Notes: a model not told the origin generated them from the sequence alone. 64,000 bases of DNA from Chromobacterium rhizoryzae (GCF_020544465.1 NZ_CP066126.1:1488001-1552000); one strand, 5' to 3'. Positions 40,214-50,262 are shown, numbered from the stretch's first letter. Program-made: numbers and translations.

Positions 40214-41188
40214 ATGCTTACCGACCGCTTCGGGCGCTCCATCGAATACCTGCGTCTGTCCGTGACCGACCGTTGCGACCTGCGTTGCAATTACTGCCTG
40301 CCCAAAGGCTTCAAAGGCTTCGAAGAACCGGCCAACTGGCTGACCTTCGACGAGATAGAACGCGTGGTGGCGGCTTTCGCGCGCCTGGGCACGCGGCGGC
40401 TGCGGCTGACCGGCGGCGAACCGCTGCTGCGCCGCAATCTGCCGGAGCTGGCGGCGCGCCTGTCCGCGCTGCCCGGCCTCAACGACCTGTCGCTGACCAG
40501 CAACGCCACTCAGCTGGCGCGCCACGCCCAGGCGCTGCGCGCCGCCGGAGTCAGCCGCGTCAACGTCAGCCTGGACTCCCTGCGCCGCGATTGCGTGCAC
40601 GACATCACCGGCAGCGACAGCCTGCCGCGGGTGATGGAAGGCCTGATGGCGGCCAAGGAGGCCGGCTTTTCCCCGATCAAGATCAATATGGTGGCGATGA
40701 AGGACGTCAACGACGCCGACATCGGCGCCATGGTCGCCTTCTGTATCCAGCATGGCTTCGTGCTGCGGCTGATCGAAGCCATGCCCATGGGTGACACCGG
40801 CCGCGCCGCCAGTTACCTGGACTTGCAGCCGGTGCTGCGTCAGCTGCAAACCGAATTCGACCTGGTCGAACAGGCCGCCACCCTGGGCGGCGGCCCGGCC
40901 CGCTACTGGAAAACCCGGGACGGCGGTTTCTCGCTGGGCCTGATCACGCCCATTTCCCAACATTTCTGCGCCACCTGTAACCGGGTACGGCTGTCCGTGG
41001 ACGGCACGCTCTACATGTGCCTGGGCCAGGAAGAAAGCTTTGAGCTGCGCCCTCTGCTGCGCGCCGGCGTCGGCGACGCCGAACTGGAAGCGGCGATCCG
41101 CGCGGCGATAGAACTGAAACCGGAGCGACATGAATTCAGCGAGAAGCCGAAAAAGCTGGTGCGCTTCATGTCGATGACCGGTGGCTAG
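40214..41188 (+). CDS. moaA: GTP 3',8-cyclase MoaA (molybdenum cofactor synthesis)
   Basis: A 324-residue radical SAM enzyme catalysing the first step of molybdopterin synthesis, needed for NarG. The N-terminal cluster is CDLRCNYCLP; the C-terminal second cluster is CATCNRVRLSVDGTLYMC; the protein ends TGG, the conserved GG tail that enters the active site. I start at the ATG at 40214 because GGAGGAA lies just before it; the upstream in-frame ATG (40202) overlaps that ribosome site. narX begins at or inside its end, so moaA-narX-narL form an operon. Confidence 0.94.
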   Translation: MLTDRFGRSIEYLRLSVTDRCDLRCNYCLPKGFKGFEEPANWLTFDEIERVVAAFARLGTRRLRLTGGEPLLRRNLPELAARLSALPGLNDLSLTSNATQLARHAQALRAAGVSRVNVSLDSLRRDCVHDITGSDSLPRVMEGLMAAKEAGFSPIKINMVAMKDVNDADIGAMVAFCIQHGFVLRLIEAMPMGDTGRAASYLDLQPVLRQLQTEFDLVEQAATLGGGPARYWKTRDGGFSLGLITPISQHFCATCNRVRLSVDGTLYMCLGQEESFELRPLLRAGVGDAELEAAIRAAIELKPERHEFSEKPKKLVRFMSMTGG

Positions 41189-41198
41189 GGCGACGGCG

Positions 41199-43133
41199 AT
41201 GCGGCTGAACGTGTCCCCGGTGCTGGGCGGCCCGCTGGGCCAGCGGCTCAGCGCCAAGATCGTCGGCGTGCTGGCGATTTTTCTCTTGGTGGCGCTGGGT
41301 TCCATCGGCGCCACGCTGTGGCTGTCCTGGCAACAGGAGGGCGGCGCGGCGGCGATCAACGACGCCGGCAGCCTGCGCATGCGCGTCACTCGGCTGGCGC
41401 TGGATTTGCAGCTTAGCGGCCAGGACGGCGCGCGCGCCGACGCGCTGCGCCGCGACATGGTCAATTACGAAGCCATCTTGCAGCGGCTGCGCCGCGGCGA
41501 CCCGGCGCGTCCGCTGCTGGTGCCGCGTCAGGCGGACATCCAGCAGGCGCTGACCCAGGTGGAAACGCAGTGGCGCGAGCAACTGAAGCCGGTGTTGCAG
41601 GACGCGCTGACGCGGCCCGGCGACAACGCGGCGGAGGCCGCCCGTTTCGCCGAGCGCGTGGCGCTCTACGTGGCGGACATCAACACCTTCGTCAGCGGCA
41701 TGGAGGCCTACAACGCCCGCAACACCGATTATCTGCGCCTGCTGCAGCTCTTGCTCGCCAGCATGGCGGTGGTGGGCACCGTCGCGCTGATTTATCTGAT
41801 GCTGCTGATCGTGCTGCGGCCGCTGGACAAGCTGCACCAGGGCATACGCCGGCTGGCGGCCGGCGATTACAGCGTGCGGGTGCCGGTGGAGACCGACGAC
41901 GAATTCGGCCAGGTCAGCACCGGCTTCAATCTGATGGCGGCCTGTCTGTCCGAATCCCACGCCACGCTGGAAGAGCGGGTGCGCGGCAAGACCGCCAGCC
42001 TGCAGCAGAAAAACCAGGAATTGGCGCTGTTGTACGAAATCACCTCCTTCTGCAATCAATCCCAGCCGCTGGAAGCGCTGTGCAAGGGCTTCCTCGCCCG
42101 GGTGATGCGCGCCTTCGACGCCGACGGCGGCGCGGTGCGCTTGACCGATCACGGCCAGGGCATGGTGTTCGTGGTGGCCGACGACGGCTTGCCGGAAGGG
42201 CTGCTGCGCGAAGAGCATTGCCTGAAAGTGGGCGACTGCCTGTGCGGCGAAGCCGCCGCCAAGGCCGAGAGCCGGGTGGAGAATATGCGCGGCCTGCCGG
42301 ACAAACAGTGCAGCCGCGAAGGTTTCCGCGTGGTCAGCGCCTTCCCGGTGGCGACGCAAAACCGCACCTTGGGCATTTTCAATCTGCATTTCCGACAGGC
42401 GCGCATCCTGCCGCCGCAGCAGGTGCGGCAACTGGAGATGCTGGGCCAGCACCTGGCGGTGGCGATAGAAAACCTGAGGCTGGCGGCCAAGGAGCGCGAA
42501 CTGGCGGTGCTGGAGGAGCGCAATCTGGTGGCCCAGGGCCTGCACGACAGCATCGCCCAGGGCCTGTCCTTCCTGAACCTGCAAACCCAGATCATGCGCC
42601 AGGCGCTGGACAGCGGCGACCCGGGCCTGGTGGACGACACGCTGGCCTTGTTCGAGGCCGGGGTCAAGGAAAGCTACGACGATGTGCGCGAGCTGCTCAA
42701 CAACTTCCGTTCCAAACTGTCGGAAAGCCTGAGCCAGGCGGTGAGCAGCCTGCTGGACAAATTCCGCAAGCAGACCGGGATGCGGGTGGAGCTGCGCTCC
42801 ACCGGAGCCGGCGCGCCGCTGATGCCGGAACAGCAATTGCAGATCCTGTTCATCTTGCAGGAGGCGCTGTCCAATGTGCGCAAGCACGCCGAGGCCAGCC
42901 AGGTCACGGTCAGCCTCAGCGACGACGGCGAGGTCTTCGTGCTCAGCGTGCTGGACAACGGCGTCGGTTTCGATCTGGATACCGTGCGCAACAAGGGCGA
43001 CGGCCATTTCGGCCTGTCCATCATGCAGGAGCGCGCGCAGCGCGCCGGTCTGCAACTGGACATCGAATCCACTCCGGAGGCGGGCACCCTGGTCAGCCTG
43101 CTGCTGCCGCGCGCGCGGCGCATGGCCGCTTGA
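41199..43133 (+). CDS. narX: Nitrate/nitrite sensor histidine kinase NarX
   Basis: About 644 residues. TM1 is at ~20-40, followed by a periplasmic four-helix sensor with the nitrate P-box NDAGSLRMRVTRLALDLQ. TM2 and a HAMP domain come next (RPLDKLHQGIRRLAAGDYSV), then a central GAF-like region with Cys pairs (CLKVGDCLCGEA), HisKA_3 (LVAQGLHDSIAQGLSFLNLQ) and an ATPase end (NVRKHAEAS, DNGVGFD). The GTG at 41181, overlapping moaA, is an alternative start. It should signal to the NarL encoded 66 bases downstream. Confidence 0.9.
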   Translation: MRLNVSPVLGGPLGQRLSAKIVGVLAIFLLVALGSIGATLWLSWQQEGGAAAINDAGSLRMRVTRLALDLQLSGQDGARADALRRDMVNYEAILQRLRRGDPARPLLVPRQADIQQALTQVETQWREQLKPVLQDALTRPGDNAAEAARFAERVALYVADINTFVSGMEAYNARNTDYLRLLQLLLASMAVVGTVALIYLMLLIVLRPLDKLHQGIRRLAAGDYSVRVPVETDDEFGQVSTGFNLMAACLSESHATLEERVRGKTASLQQKNQELALLYEITSFCNQSQPLEALCKGFLARVMRAFDADGGAVRLTDHGQGMVFVVADDGLPEGLLREEHCLKVGDCLCGEAAAKAESRVENMRGLPDKQCSREGFRVVSAFPVATQNRTLGIFNLHFRQARILPPQQVRQLEMLGQHLAVAIENLRLAAKERELAVLEERNLVAQGLHDSIAQGLSFLNLQTQIMRQALDSGDPGLVDDTLALFEAGVKESYDDVRELLNNFRSKLSESLSQAVSSLLDKFRKQTGMRVELRSTGAGAPLMPEQQLQILFILQEALSNVRKHAEASQVTVSLSDDGEVFVLSVLDNGVGFDLDTVRNKGDGHFGLSIMQERAQRAGLQLDIESTPEAGTLVSLLLPRARRMAA

Positions 43134-43199
43134 GCCACTGGCGCGGCGGCTAGACAGCTCTCATACTGTCTATATCTGAATTTGAAAGACCCGGACTCG

Positions 43200-43871
43200 A
43201 TGATGTCTGAACAGACCATACGCATTTTGCTGGTGGACGATCACACCTTGTTCCGCAGCGGAATCAAGGCCTTGCTGGCGCGCCAGGCGGCTTTCGACGT
43301 TGTCGGCGAGGCGGCCGACGGCGCCGAGGGCGTCAAGCTCGCCAAGCAGCTGGACCCGGACGTGGTGTTGCTGGACCTGAACATGCCGGGCATTTCCGGC
43401 GTGGAGGCGCTGACCCTGATGCTGCAGGACCAGCCCAAACGGGCGGTGGTGATGCTGACGGTGTCCGAGGAGGCCGACGATCTGACCGCGGCCTTGAAGG
43501 CCGGCGCGCGCGGCTATCTATTGAAAAACATCGACGCCGACTTCCTGACCCAGGCGGTGGCGCGCGCCGCCGCCGGCGAATCGGTGATGAGCGATTCGAT
43601 GACCGCCAAGCTGATGGCCCAGTTCCGCCACGGCGCGGCCGCGCCGGTGGAGCCGGCGGAACAGGAACTGGACCGGCTGACCCCGCGCGAACGCGAAATC
43701 CTCGGCTTTCTGGCCCAGGGCAAGAGCAATAAGGAGATCGCGCGCAGCCTGGATCTGGCCGAGAGCACGGTCAAAATCCATGTGCAGAACATCCTGAAGA
43801 AGCTCAGCCTCAGCAGCCGGGTGCAGGCGGCGGTGTTCGCGGTGGAGAACGGGGTGGGGCGCAGCGCGTGA
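43200..43871 (+). CDS. narL: Nitrate/nitrite response regulator NarL
   Basis: A 223-residue NarL/FixJ-type regulator. The receiver has DDH, phospho-Asp in VVLLDLNMPG and Lys in YLLKNI. The C-terminal LuxR-type helix-turn-helix is LTPREREILGFLAQGKSNKE ... AESTVKIHVQNILKKL. Two adjacent ATGs (43200 and 43203) can serve as start; a TTG at 43182 is less likely. Partner of the NarX encoded upstream. Expected targets are narGHJI and possibly the chemoreceptor and moaA. Confidence 0.92.
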   Translation: MMSEQTIRILLVDDHTLFRSGIKALLARQAAFDVVGEAADGAEGVKLAKQLDPDVVLLDLNMPGISGVEALTLMLQDQPKRAVVMLTVSEEADDLTAALKAGARGYLLKNIDADFLTQAVARAAAGESVMSDSMTAKLMAQFRHGAAAPVEPAEQELDRLTPREREILGFLAQGKSNKEIARSLDLAESTVKIHVQNILKKLSLSSRVQAAVFAVENGVGRSA

Positions 43872-43911
43872 GCGGCTGCGCGCGGTCCTGGCCCCCATGA
43901 ACAGCTTCTAA

Positions 43912-44051
43912 GAACCTGTTTACGATCTGCTGCGCGTCGGCGATACCGCGTTGAAAACACCTTCGAAATGCTCATGTACCACTTGTACATTCCGCTTTCT
44001 CAGCCGTTTTCGCCTTGTCTCGCCTTAGCTCGCGAGATTGTAAACACGTTC
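43912..44051 (+). repeat. Family 1 MITE-like element, copy 12 (140 bp)
   Basis: Textbook copy: GAACCTGTTTACGATCT at the left, AGATTGTAAACACGTTC at the right, TAA on both sides (43909-43911 and 44052-44054). It lies between the convergent narL and kdpE genes. Confidence 0.93.
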
Positions 44052-44066
44052 TAAGCGGCGGTCCGC

Positions 44067-44768
44067 TCAGCCCTCCACCAGCCGATAGCCGACTCCGGTC
44101 TCGGTGAGGATGTGGCGCGGCATCGCCGGATTGTCTTCCAGCTTCTGCCGCAGATGGCCCATATAGACGCGCAGATACTGGTTGTGCTCCGAGAACGATG
44201 GCCCCCACACCGCCAGCAGCAGTTCGCGATGGGTGATCACCTTGCCGGCGCTGCGTATCAAGGTGGACAGCAGCCGGTACTCTATCGGCGTCAGATGCAC
44301 CGCCGTTTCCGCCTTGGCCACCTGCCGGTTGACCAGGTCCACCTTGATGTCGCCGAACTGGAACACTTGTTGCGCGGCGGCGCTGCCGTGGGTGCGGCGG
44401 CGCAGCAGCACGCGGACGCGCGCCAGGCATTCGGCCACGCCGAAGGGCTTGGTCAGATAGTCGTCGGCGCCGGCGTCCAGCGCGGCCACCTTCTCGGTTT
44501 CCTGGGTGCGCGCGGACAAGACCAGGATGGGCAGGTCGGTCCATTCGCGCAGCTGTTTGATGGTGTCCTGGCCGTTCATGTCCGGCAGGCCCAGGTCCAG
44601 GATCACCAGGTCCGGCTTGCGGGTGGCCACTTCGATCAGGCCTTGCTTGCCGGTTTCCGCCTCGTGGACGGTCAGGCCTTCTTCTTCCAGCGCCGCGCTC
44701 AGAAAGCGGCGTATCGGTTTCTCGTCTTCAATGACGACGATGCTGATCGGTGCGTCTTGCATGGTCAT
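44067..44768 (-). CDS. kdpE: KDP operon response regulator KdpE
   Basis: A 233-residue OmpR-type regulator. The receiver has EDEKP, phospho-Asp in LVILDLGLPD, and T/S plus K in VLSARTQ and DYLTKPFG. The winged-helix domain ends LRVYMGHLRQKLEDNPAMPR and TETGVGYRLVE. It lies 14 bases after kdpD. Known KdpE activates kdpFABC when potassium is low. A second in-frame ATG at 44762 is an alternative start. Confidence 0.94.
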   Translation of the reverse strand: MTMQDAPISIVVIEDEKPIRRFLSAALEEEGLTVHEAETGKQGLIEVATRKPDLVILDLGLPDMNGQDTIKQLREWTDLPILVLSARTQETEKVAALDAGADDYLTKPFGVAECLARVRVLLRRRTHGSAAAQQVFQFGDIKVDLVNRQVAKAETAVHLTPIEYRLLSTLIRSAGKVITHRELLLAVWGPSFSEHNQYLRVYMGHLRQKLEDNPAMPRHILTETGVGYRLVEG

Positions 44769-44782
44769 GGTTTTCTTTTGAG

Positions 44783-47473
44783 TTAGGGCGTCTCATCCGG
44801 CGGCAGCGCCGGCGATTGACCGGCCGGCAGGCTGAAGCGGAATTCCGCGCCGTGCGGCGAGCGGTTGCGCGCGCTGATGCGGCCGCCGTGGATTTCCACG
44901 ATGGAGCGGCAGATCGCCAGGCCCAGCCCCACGCCGGGGGTGCTGGACTCCGCCGCGCCGCGCGAGAATTTGTCGAAGGCGCGCTGTTCCATATTGGGCG
45001 GCAGGCCGGGGCCGTCGTCGCTGACCGACACCAGCACCTCCGCGCCTTCGCGCCGCGCCGCCAGCGTGATGCGGCTGCCCGGCGGCGTGTATTTGCCGGC
45101 GTTTTCCAGCAGGTTGACCAGCACCCGCTCCAGCAGCACGGCGTCGTATTCCAGCACCGGCAGGTCCGGGTCCAGCTCCAGCCTCAGTTCCCGGCCGCGC
45201 AGGCCGCGTTCGGCGGCGCGCAGCGCGCTGCCCACCACCTCGTCCAGCATCTGCCATTCCTTGTTCAGCTTGACGCCGGATTGCAGCCGCGCCATGTCCA
45301 GCAGATTGGTCACCAGCTTGTTCATGCGCAGCGCCTCGTCCTGGATGGCGGCGGCGATCTCGGCGCGCTGATCGTCGTCCACATTGGGCGAGCACAGCCG
45401 CTCGGACAGGCCGGCCATGGTGGTCAGCGGGGTGCGCAGATCGTGGGACACCACGGACAGCACGCTGTTGCGCAGCCGCTCGGATTCCATCGCCACGATG
45501 GCGTCCTGCGCCACTTCCACGTAATGCACCCGCTCCAGCGCCAGCGCGATCTGGGCGGCGCAGGTTTCCAGCAGTCTTTGCTGTTCCGGCAGAAAGGCCT
45601 GATCGGTGACTTCCGGCAGCAGCGCGATCACGCCGCGGTTGCGCATCGGCGCGCGCAGCGGCACGTAGAGCGCGGCGTTGGCGGGCAGGGTGTTGGTGCC
45701 GAGGCCGGCCGGCTGCTGATGATCGTAAACCCATTGCGCGACGCCGATGTCGGCATGGCCGCGGTCTTCGCCGGCCAGGCGCAGTTCGTCGCCGCTATTG
45801 GGCAGGAACAGGTTGACCTTGGCGGCGAACAGCGGCTCCAGCCGGCCGACGGCGGTGTCCACGATCTGGGCGGCGGTCAGCGCGCCGGCCAGTTCGCGGC
45901 CCAGATCGTACAGCGCGCGGGTGCGGCGTTCGCGATAGGTGGAGATATTGGCGGCGAAGCGCAGCCGGGCGGTGAGTTGGCTGATGATGGCGGCCACCAG
46001 CAACATCACCACGAAGGTCATCAGGTACTGGGTGTCGGTGACGGCGAAGGACATCTGCGGCGGCACGAAGAAAAAGTCGAAGGCCGCCACCGACAGCAGC
46101 GAGGCCAGCATGCCGGGGCCGCGGCCGTAGCGCACCGACACCAGCACCACCACCAGCAGGTAGATCATGATGTCGTTGGCCAGCGCCACATGGGGAATCA
46201 GCAGGCCGGCCAGCAGCGTGGTCAGCAGGCAGGCGACGGCGGCGGCGATGTAGCCGGCGCGGGAGCGCGGGCTGTCCTGCTCTTCGAACAACAGGCTGGC
46301 GCCGGTCTTGGCGGCGCCGGCGTCCTCCGCTTCCAAGTCGTGGGCCACCACGTAGAGATCGATGTCGCCGGAGCGGCGGCTCAGCTCGTTGACCAGGGTA
46401 GGGCGCCACAGTCGCGACCAGCGGCCGCGGACGGATTTGCCCACCACCAGCTTGGAGACGTTGCGGCTGCGGGCGTAGGCCAGCAGCGTGGGCGCCAGTT
46501 CGTTGCCGCCCAGCACCGTGGTTTCCGCACCCAATTCCTGCGCCAGCCTCAGGCCCTTGAGCACGCGGGCGCGCTGCTCTTCGGACAGTTTTTGCTGGCG
46601 CGGCGTTTCCACGTAGACGGCGATCCAGTCCGCGTCCAGATTGGCGGCCAGGCGCTTGGCGCTGCGGATCAGCTTGTCGATGCCGGCGCTGGCGCCGACG
46701 CAGACCAGCAAGCGCTCGCGCGCGTGCCAGACGGGGTTGATGGACTGGTCGGCGCGGTAGGCGCGCATCTGCGCGTCCACGCGGTCGGCGGTGCGGCGCA
46801 GCGCCAGTTCGCGCAAGGCCAGCAGATTGCCCTTGCGGAAGAAGTTCTTCACCGCGCGCTCGGCCTGCTGCGGCAGATAGACCTTGCCGGCGGCCAGCCG
46901 GCCCAGCAGCTCGTCCGGCGGCAGGTCCACCAGCGCCACTTCGTCGGCGCGGTCGAACACGTGGTCGGGCAGGGTTTCGCGCACCACGATGCCGGTGATC
47001 TGTCCGACCACGTCGTTCAGGCTTTCCAGATGTTGGACATTGAGGGTGGTGTAGACGTCGATGCCGGCGGCCAGCAGCTCCTCCACGTCCTGCCAGCGCT
47101 TGGGGTGGCGCGAGCCGGGCGCGTTGGAGTGGGCGAATTCGTCCATCAGGATCAGCTGCGGCCGGCGCGCCAGCGCCGCGTCCAGATCGAACTCGGACAG
47201 TTCGTGGCCCTTGTAGGCGATCCGCCGCGGCGGCAGCAATTCCAGGTCCGCCAGTTGCGCCTGGGTTTCCTTGCGGCCGTGGGTTTCCACCACGCCCACC
47301 AGCACTTGCACGCCTTCCTGGCGTCGGGCGCGGGCCGCCGCCAGCATGGCGTAGGTCTTGCCGACCCCGGCGCAGGCGCCGAAGAATATCTTCAGCCGGC
47401 CGCGTTGGGCGTCCAGTTCTTCGCGTTTCAGTTCATCCAGCAGCGCGTCCGGATCGGGACGGATGTCGGGCAT
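44783..47473 (-). CDS. kdpD: Osmosensitive K+ channel histidine kinase KdpD
   Basis: An 896-residue kinase of standard KdpD layout. The N-terminal KdpD domain has Walker-like GACAGVGKTYAML and LMDEFAHSNAPGSRHPKRWQ. A USP-like domain follows (~250-365), then four close membrane helices (~400-490), a GAF-like region, the phospho-His in SVVSHDLRTPLTTMAGL and the ATPase motifs (NLLENAGKYTPPG, GPGLP, GVGLGLAICRSI). It responds to low potassium and turgor and phosphorylates KdpE. Confidence 0.95.
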   Translation of the reverse strand: MPDIRPDPDALLDELKREELDAQRGRLKIFFGACAGVGKTYAMLAAARARRQEGVQVLVGVVETHGRKETQAQLADLELLPPRRIAYKGHELSEFDLDAALARRPQLILMDEFAHSNAPGSRHPKRWQDVEELLAAGIDVYTTLNVQHLESLNDVVGQITGIVVRETLPDHVFDRADEVALVDLPPDELLGRLAAGKVYLPQQAERAVKNFFRKGNLLALRELALRRTADRVDAQMRAYRADQSINPVWHARERLLVCVGASAGIDKLIRSAKRLAANLDADWIAVYVETPRQQKLSEEQRARVLKGLRLAQELGAETTVLGGNELAPTLLAYARSRNVSKLVVGKSVRGRWSRLWRPTLVNELSRRSGDIDLYVVAHDLEAEDAGAAKTGASLLFEEQDSPRSRAGYIAAAVACLLTTLLAGLLIPHVALANDIMIYLLVVVLVSVRYGRGPGMLASLLSVAAFDFFFVPPQMSFAVTDTQYLMTFVVMLLVAAIISQLTARLRFAANISTYRERRTRALYDLGRELAGALTAAQIVDTAVGRLEPLFAAKVNLFLPNSGDELRLAGEDRGHADIGVAQWVYDHQQPAGLGTNTLPANAALYVPLRAPMRNRGVIALLPEVTDQAFLPEQQRLLETCAAQIALALERVHYVEVAQDAIVAMESERLRNSVLSVVSHDLRTPLTTMAGLSERLCSPNVDDDQRAEIAAAIQDEALRMNKLVTNLLDMARLQSGVKLNKEWQMLDEVVGSALRAAERGLRGRELRLELDPDLPVLEYDAVLLERVLVNLLENAGKYTPPGSRITLAARREGAEVLVSVSDDGPGLPPNMEQRAFDKFSRGAAESSTPGVGLGLAICRSIVEIHGGRISARNRSPHGAEFRFSLPAGQSPALPPDETP

Positions 47474-47526
47474 GGCTTGTCCTGTTTTTTAGCCGCGGAA
47501 GCGGGGGATTCCGCGGCTCGTTCTTA

Positions 47527-48099
47527 TCAGCCGCGCGGCTGGTCCAGCGCCAGGTTCAATTCCAGCACATTGACGCGCGGCTCGCCAAGCAGGCCGAAGG
47601 TTTCGCCTATCACCCGGCTCTCCACCAGCTTGCGCAGCGCGGCCGGCTCCATCTTGCGGGCGGCGGCGACGCGCTCCAACTGGTAGAAAGCCGCGGCGGC
47701 GGAAATTTCAGGGTCCAGGCCGCTGGCCGAGGCGGTGACCAGGTCCACCGGCACCGGGCCGGTCTGTCCCGGATGGGCGGCGCGGATGCGTTCCACATTG
47801 GCCTTCACCGCGTCCAGCTGCGCCGGGTTGGTGGGGCCCAGGTTGGAGCCGCCGGACCCGCCGGCATTGTACGGCATTGGGCTGGTGGCGGACGGGCGGC
47901 CCCAGAAATATTGCGGGCCGGTGAAGTTCTGGCCTATCAGCCGCGAGCCGACGATCTTGCCGTCGCGTTCGATCAGGCTGCCGTTGGCCTGGAAAGGGAA
48001 CAGCGCCTGGGTGGCCCCGGTGGTGAGCAAGGGGTAGGCGAGGCCGGTGATCAGGGTCAGGCCGCCGAACACCACCAGCAGCGGGCGTAACAGTTTCAT
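47527..48099 (-). CDS. kdpC: Potassium-transporting ATPase subunit KdpC
   Basis: A 190-residue subunit with one N-terminal membrane helix (LLRPLLVVFGGLTLITGLAY) and a periplasmic domain containing QNFTGPQYFWGRPSATSPMP and YNAGGSGGSNLGPTNP. I use the ATG at 48099 (AAAGGA ribosome site, 20 bases after kdpB) rather than the in-frame ATG at 48123 that overlaps the end of kdpB. KdpC stabilises the KdpA-KdpB contact. Confidence 0.94.
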   Translation of the reverse strand: MKLLRPLLVVFGGLTLITGLAYPLLTTGATQALFPFQANGSLIERDGKIVGSRLIGQNFTGPQYFWGRPSATSPMPYNAGGSGGSNLGPTNPAQLDAVKANVERIRAAHPGQTGPVPVDLVTASASGLDPEISAAAAFYQLERVAAARKMEPAALRKLVESRVIGETFGLLGEPRVNVLELNLALDQPRG

Positions 48100-48119
48100 T
48101 TGCTTTGTCCTTTCAGTGC

Positions 48120-50240
48120 TCATGCCAGGCTCAGCGCGCCCAGCAGCATGTCGATCAGCTTGATGCCGGCGAAGGGCACCAGCAGGCCGCCCAGGCCGTA
48201 GATCAGCAGGTTGCCGCGCAGCAGCTCCGCCGCGCTCTTGGCTTGATACTTGACCCCCTTCAGCGCCAGCGGGATCAGGAACACGATGATGACGGCGTTG
48301 AAGATCACCGCCGACATGATGGCCGAGGCCGGGCTGTTCAGGCCCATCACGTTCAGCGCGTTCAATTGCGGATAGGTGCTGGCGAAGGCGGCCGGAATGA
48401 TGGCGAAGTATTTGGCCACGTCGTTGGCGATGGAGAAGGTGGTCAAGGAGCCGCGCGTCATCAGCATCTGCTTGCCGATTTCCACGATCTCGATCAGCTT
48501 GGTGGGGTTGGAATCCAAGTCCACCATATTGCCGGCTTCCTTGGCCGCCTGGGTGCCGGTATTCATCGCCACCGCCACGTCGGCCTGGGCCAGCGCCGGC
48601 GCGTCGTTGGTGCCGTCGCCGGTCATCGCCACCAGCTTGCCCTCGGCCTGATGGCTGCGGATCAGCTTGAGCTTGGCTTCCGGCGTGGCTTCGGCCAGGT
48701 AGTCGTCCACGCCGGCCTCGGCGGCGATGGCGGCGGCGGTCAGCGGGTTGTCGCCGGTGATCATCACCGTCTTGATGCCCATCTGGCGCAGTTCGGCGAA
48801 ACGCTCCTTGATGCCGCCCTTGACGATGTCCTTCAGTTCGATCACGCCCAAGGCGCGATTGCCTTCCGCCACCAAGAGCGGGGTGGAGCCGCGGCGGGCC
48901 ACTTCATCGGCGCTTTTCGCCAGCGCGTCCGGGAACTGGCCGCCCAGTTCGGCGATGTGGCGGCGGATGGCGTCGATGGCGCCTTTGCGGATCCGGCGGC
49001 CATCGTAGTCTATGCCGCTTATCCGGGTTTGCGCGGTGAAGGGGATGAACGCGGCTTCATGGCTGGCCAGCTCGCGCTGGCGCAGATTGAACTGCTTCTT
49101 GGCCAGCACCACGATGCTGCGGCCTTCCGGGGTTTCATCGGCCAGCGAGGCCAGCTGGGCGGCGTCGGCCAAAGCCTGTTCGCTGACGCCGGGCGCCGGA
49201 ATGAAGGTCGAGGCCTGGCGGTTGCCCAGGGTGATGGTGCCGGTCTTGTCCAAGAGCAGCACGTCCACGTCGCCGGCGGCTTCCACCGCGCGGCCGGAGG
49301 TGGCGATCACATTGGCGCCCATCATCCGGCTCATGCCGGCCACGCCGATGGCGGACAAGAGGCCGCCGATGGTGGTGGGGATCAGGCATACCAGCAAGGC
49401 CACCAGGGTGGTGATGCCGATGGGCGAGCCGGCCTTGGCCGCTTCCACGCTGAACAGCGAGAAGGGCAGCAGGGTGACGGTGACTACTAGGAAGACGATG
49501 GTCAGCGCCACCAGCAGGATGGTCAGCGCGATCTCGTTCGGCGTTTTCTGGCGCTTGGCGCCTTCCACCATGGCGATCATGCGGTCGAGGAAGGTTTCGC
49601 CCGGGTTGACGGAAATCCGCACCACGATCCAGTCGGACAGCACGCGGGTGCCGCCGGTGACCGAGGAGAAATCGCCGCCGGCCTCGCGGATCACCGGCGC
49701 GGATTCGCCGGTGATCGCGGACTCGTCCACCGAGGCCACGCCTTCGATCACCTCGCCGTCCACCGGGATCACGTCGCCGGCTTCCACCAGCACATAGTCG
49801 CCCTTGCGCAGGCTGCTGCCGTCGATCACGGTCTTGCCGGCGTCGTGGCTGGGGCCGGACAGCTTCTTGGCCACCACGTTTTTCTTGGCCGAGCGCAAGC
49901 TGGCCGCCTGGGCCTTGCTGCGGCCCTCGGCCAGCGCTTCGGCGAAATTGGCGAACAAGACGGTGAACCACAGCCACAGCGCCACCGCCAGGATGAAGCC
50001 GGACGGCGCCTCGCCCTGGCCGGCCAGGGACTGAACCCACAGCGCGCTGGTCAGGATGCTGCCGATGTAGACGACGAACATCACCGGGTTGCGCCACTGG
50101 GCGCGCGGCGACAGCTTCTTGAAGGAGTCGACGATGGCCGGTTTCACCAGGCTGGGGTCCAGCATGGATTTGGCCGCGCTCCTGTGGCCCGCTTGAACGG
50201 GCTGGGCGGCCGGCAGTTTGGAATGATTGATATCGTTCAT
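48120..50240 (-). CDS. kdpB: Potassium-transporting ATPase ATP-binding subunit KdpB
   Basis: A 706-residue P-type ATPase (class IA). The phosphorylated Asp is in LLLDKTGTITLGN, the actuator loop is SAITGESAPVI, and the hinge TGDGTNDAPALAQADVAVAM is complete. Membrane segments flank these as usual. It powers K+ uptake through KdpA. It lies between kdpA and kdpC in the conserved order, with a 22-base gap to kdpA. Confidence 0.97.
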   Translation of the reverse strand: MNDINHSKLPAAQPVQAGHRSAAKSMLDPSLVKPAIVDSFKKLSPRAQWRNPVMFVVYIGSILTSALWVQSLAGQGEAPSGFILAVALWLWFTVLFANFAEALAEGRSKAQAASLRSAKKNVVAKKLSGPSHDAGKTVIDGSSLRKGDYVLVEAGDVIPVDGEVIEGVASVDESAITGESAPVIREAGGDFSSVTGGTRVLSDWIVVRISVNPGETFLDRMIAMVEGAKRQKTPNEIALTILLVALTIVFLVVTVTLLPFSLFSVEAAKAGSPIGITTLVALLVCLIPTTIGGLLSAIGVAGMSRMMGANVIATSGRAVEAAGDVDVLLLDKTGTITLGNRQASTFIPAPGVSEQALADAAQLASLADETPEGRSIVVLAKKQFNLRQRELASHEAAFIPFTAQTRISGIDYDGRRIRKGAIDAIRRHIAELGGQFPDALAKSADEVARRGSTPLLVAEGNRALGVIELKDIVKGGIKERFAELRQMGIKTVMITGDNPLTAAAIAAEAGVDDYLAEATPEAKLKLIRSHQAEGKLVAMTGDGTNDAPALAQADVAVAMNTGTQAAKEAGNMVDLDSNPTKLIEIVEIGKQMLMTRGSLTTFSIANDVAKYFAIIPAAFASTYPQLNALNVMGLNSPASAIMSAVIFNAVIIVFLIPLALKGVKYQAKSAAELLRGNLLIYGLGGLLVPFAGIKLIDMLLGALSLA

Positions 50241-50262
50241 TTTATGAGTCCTCCCGCAAGGT

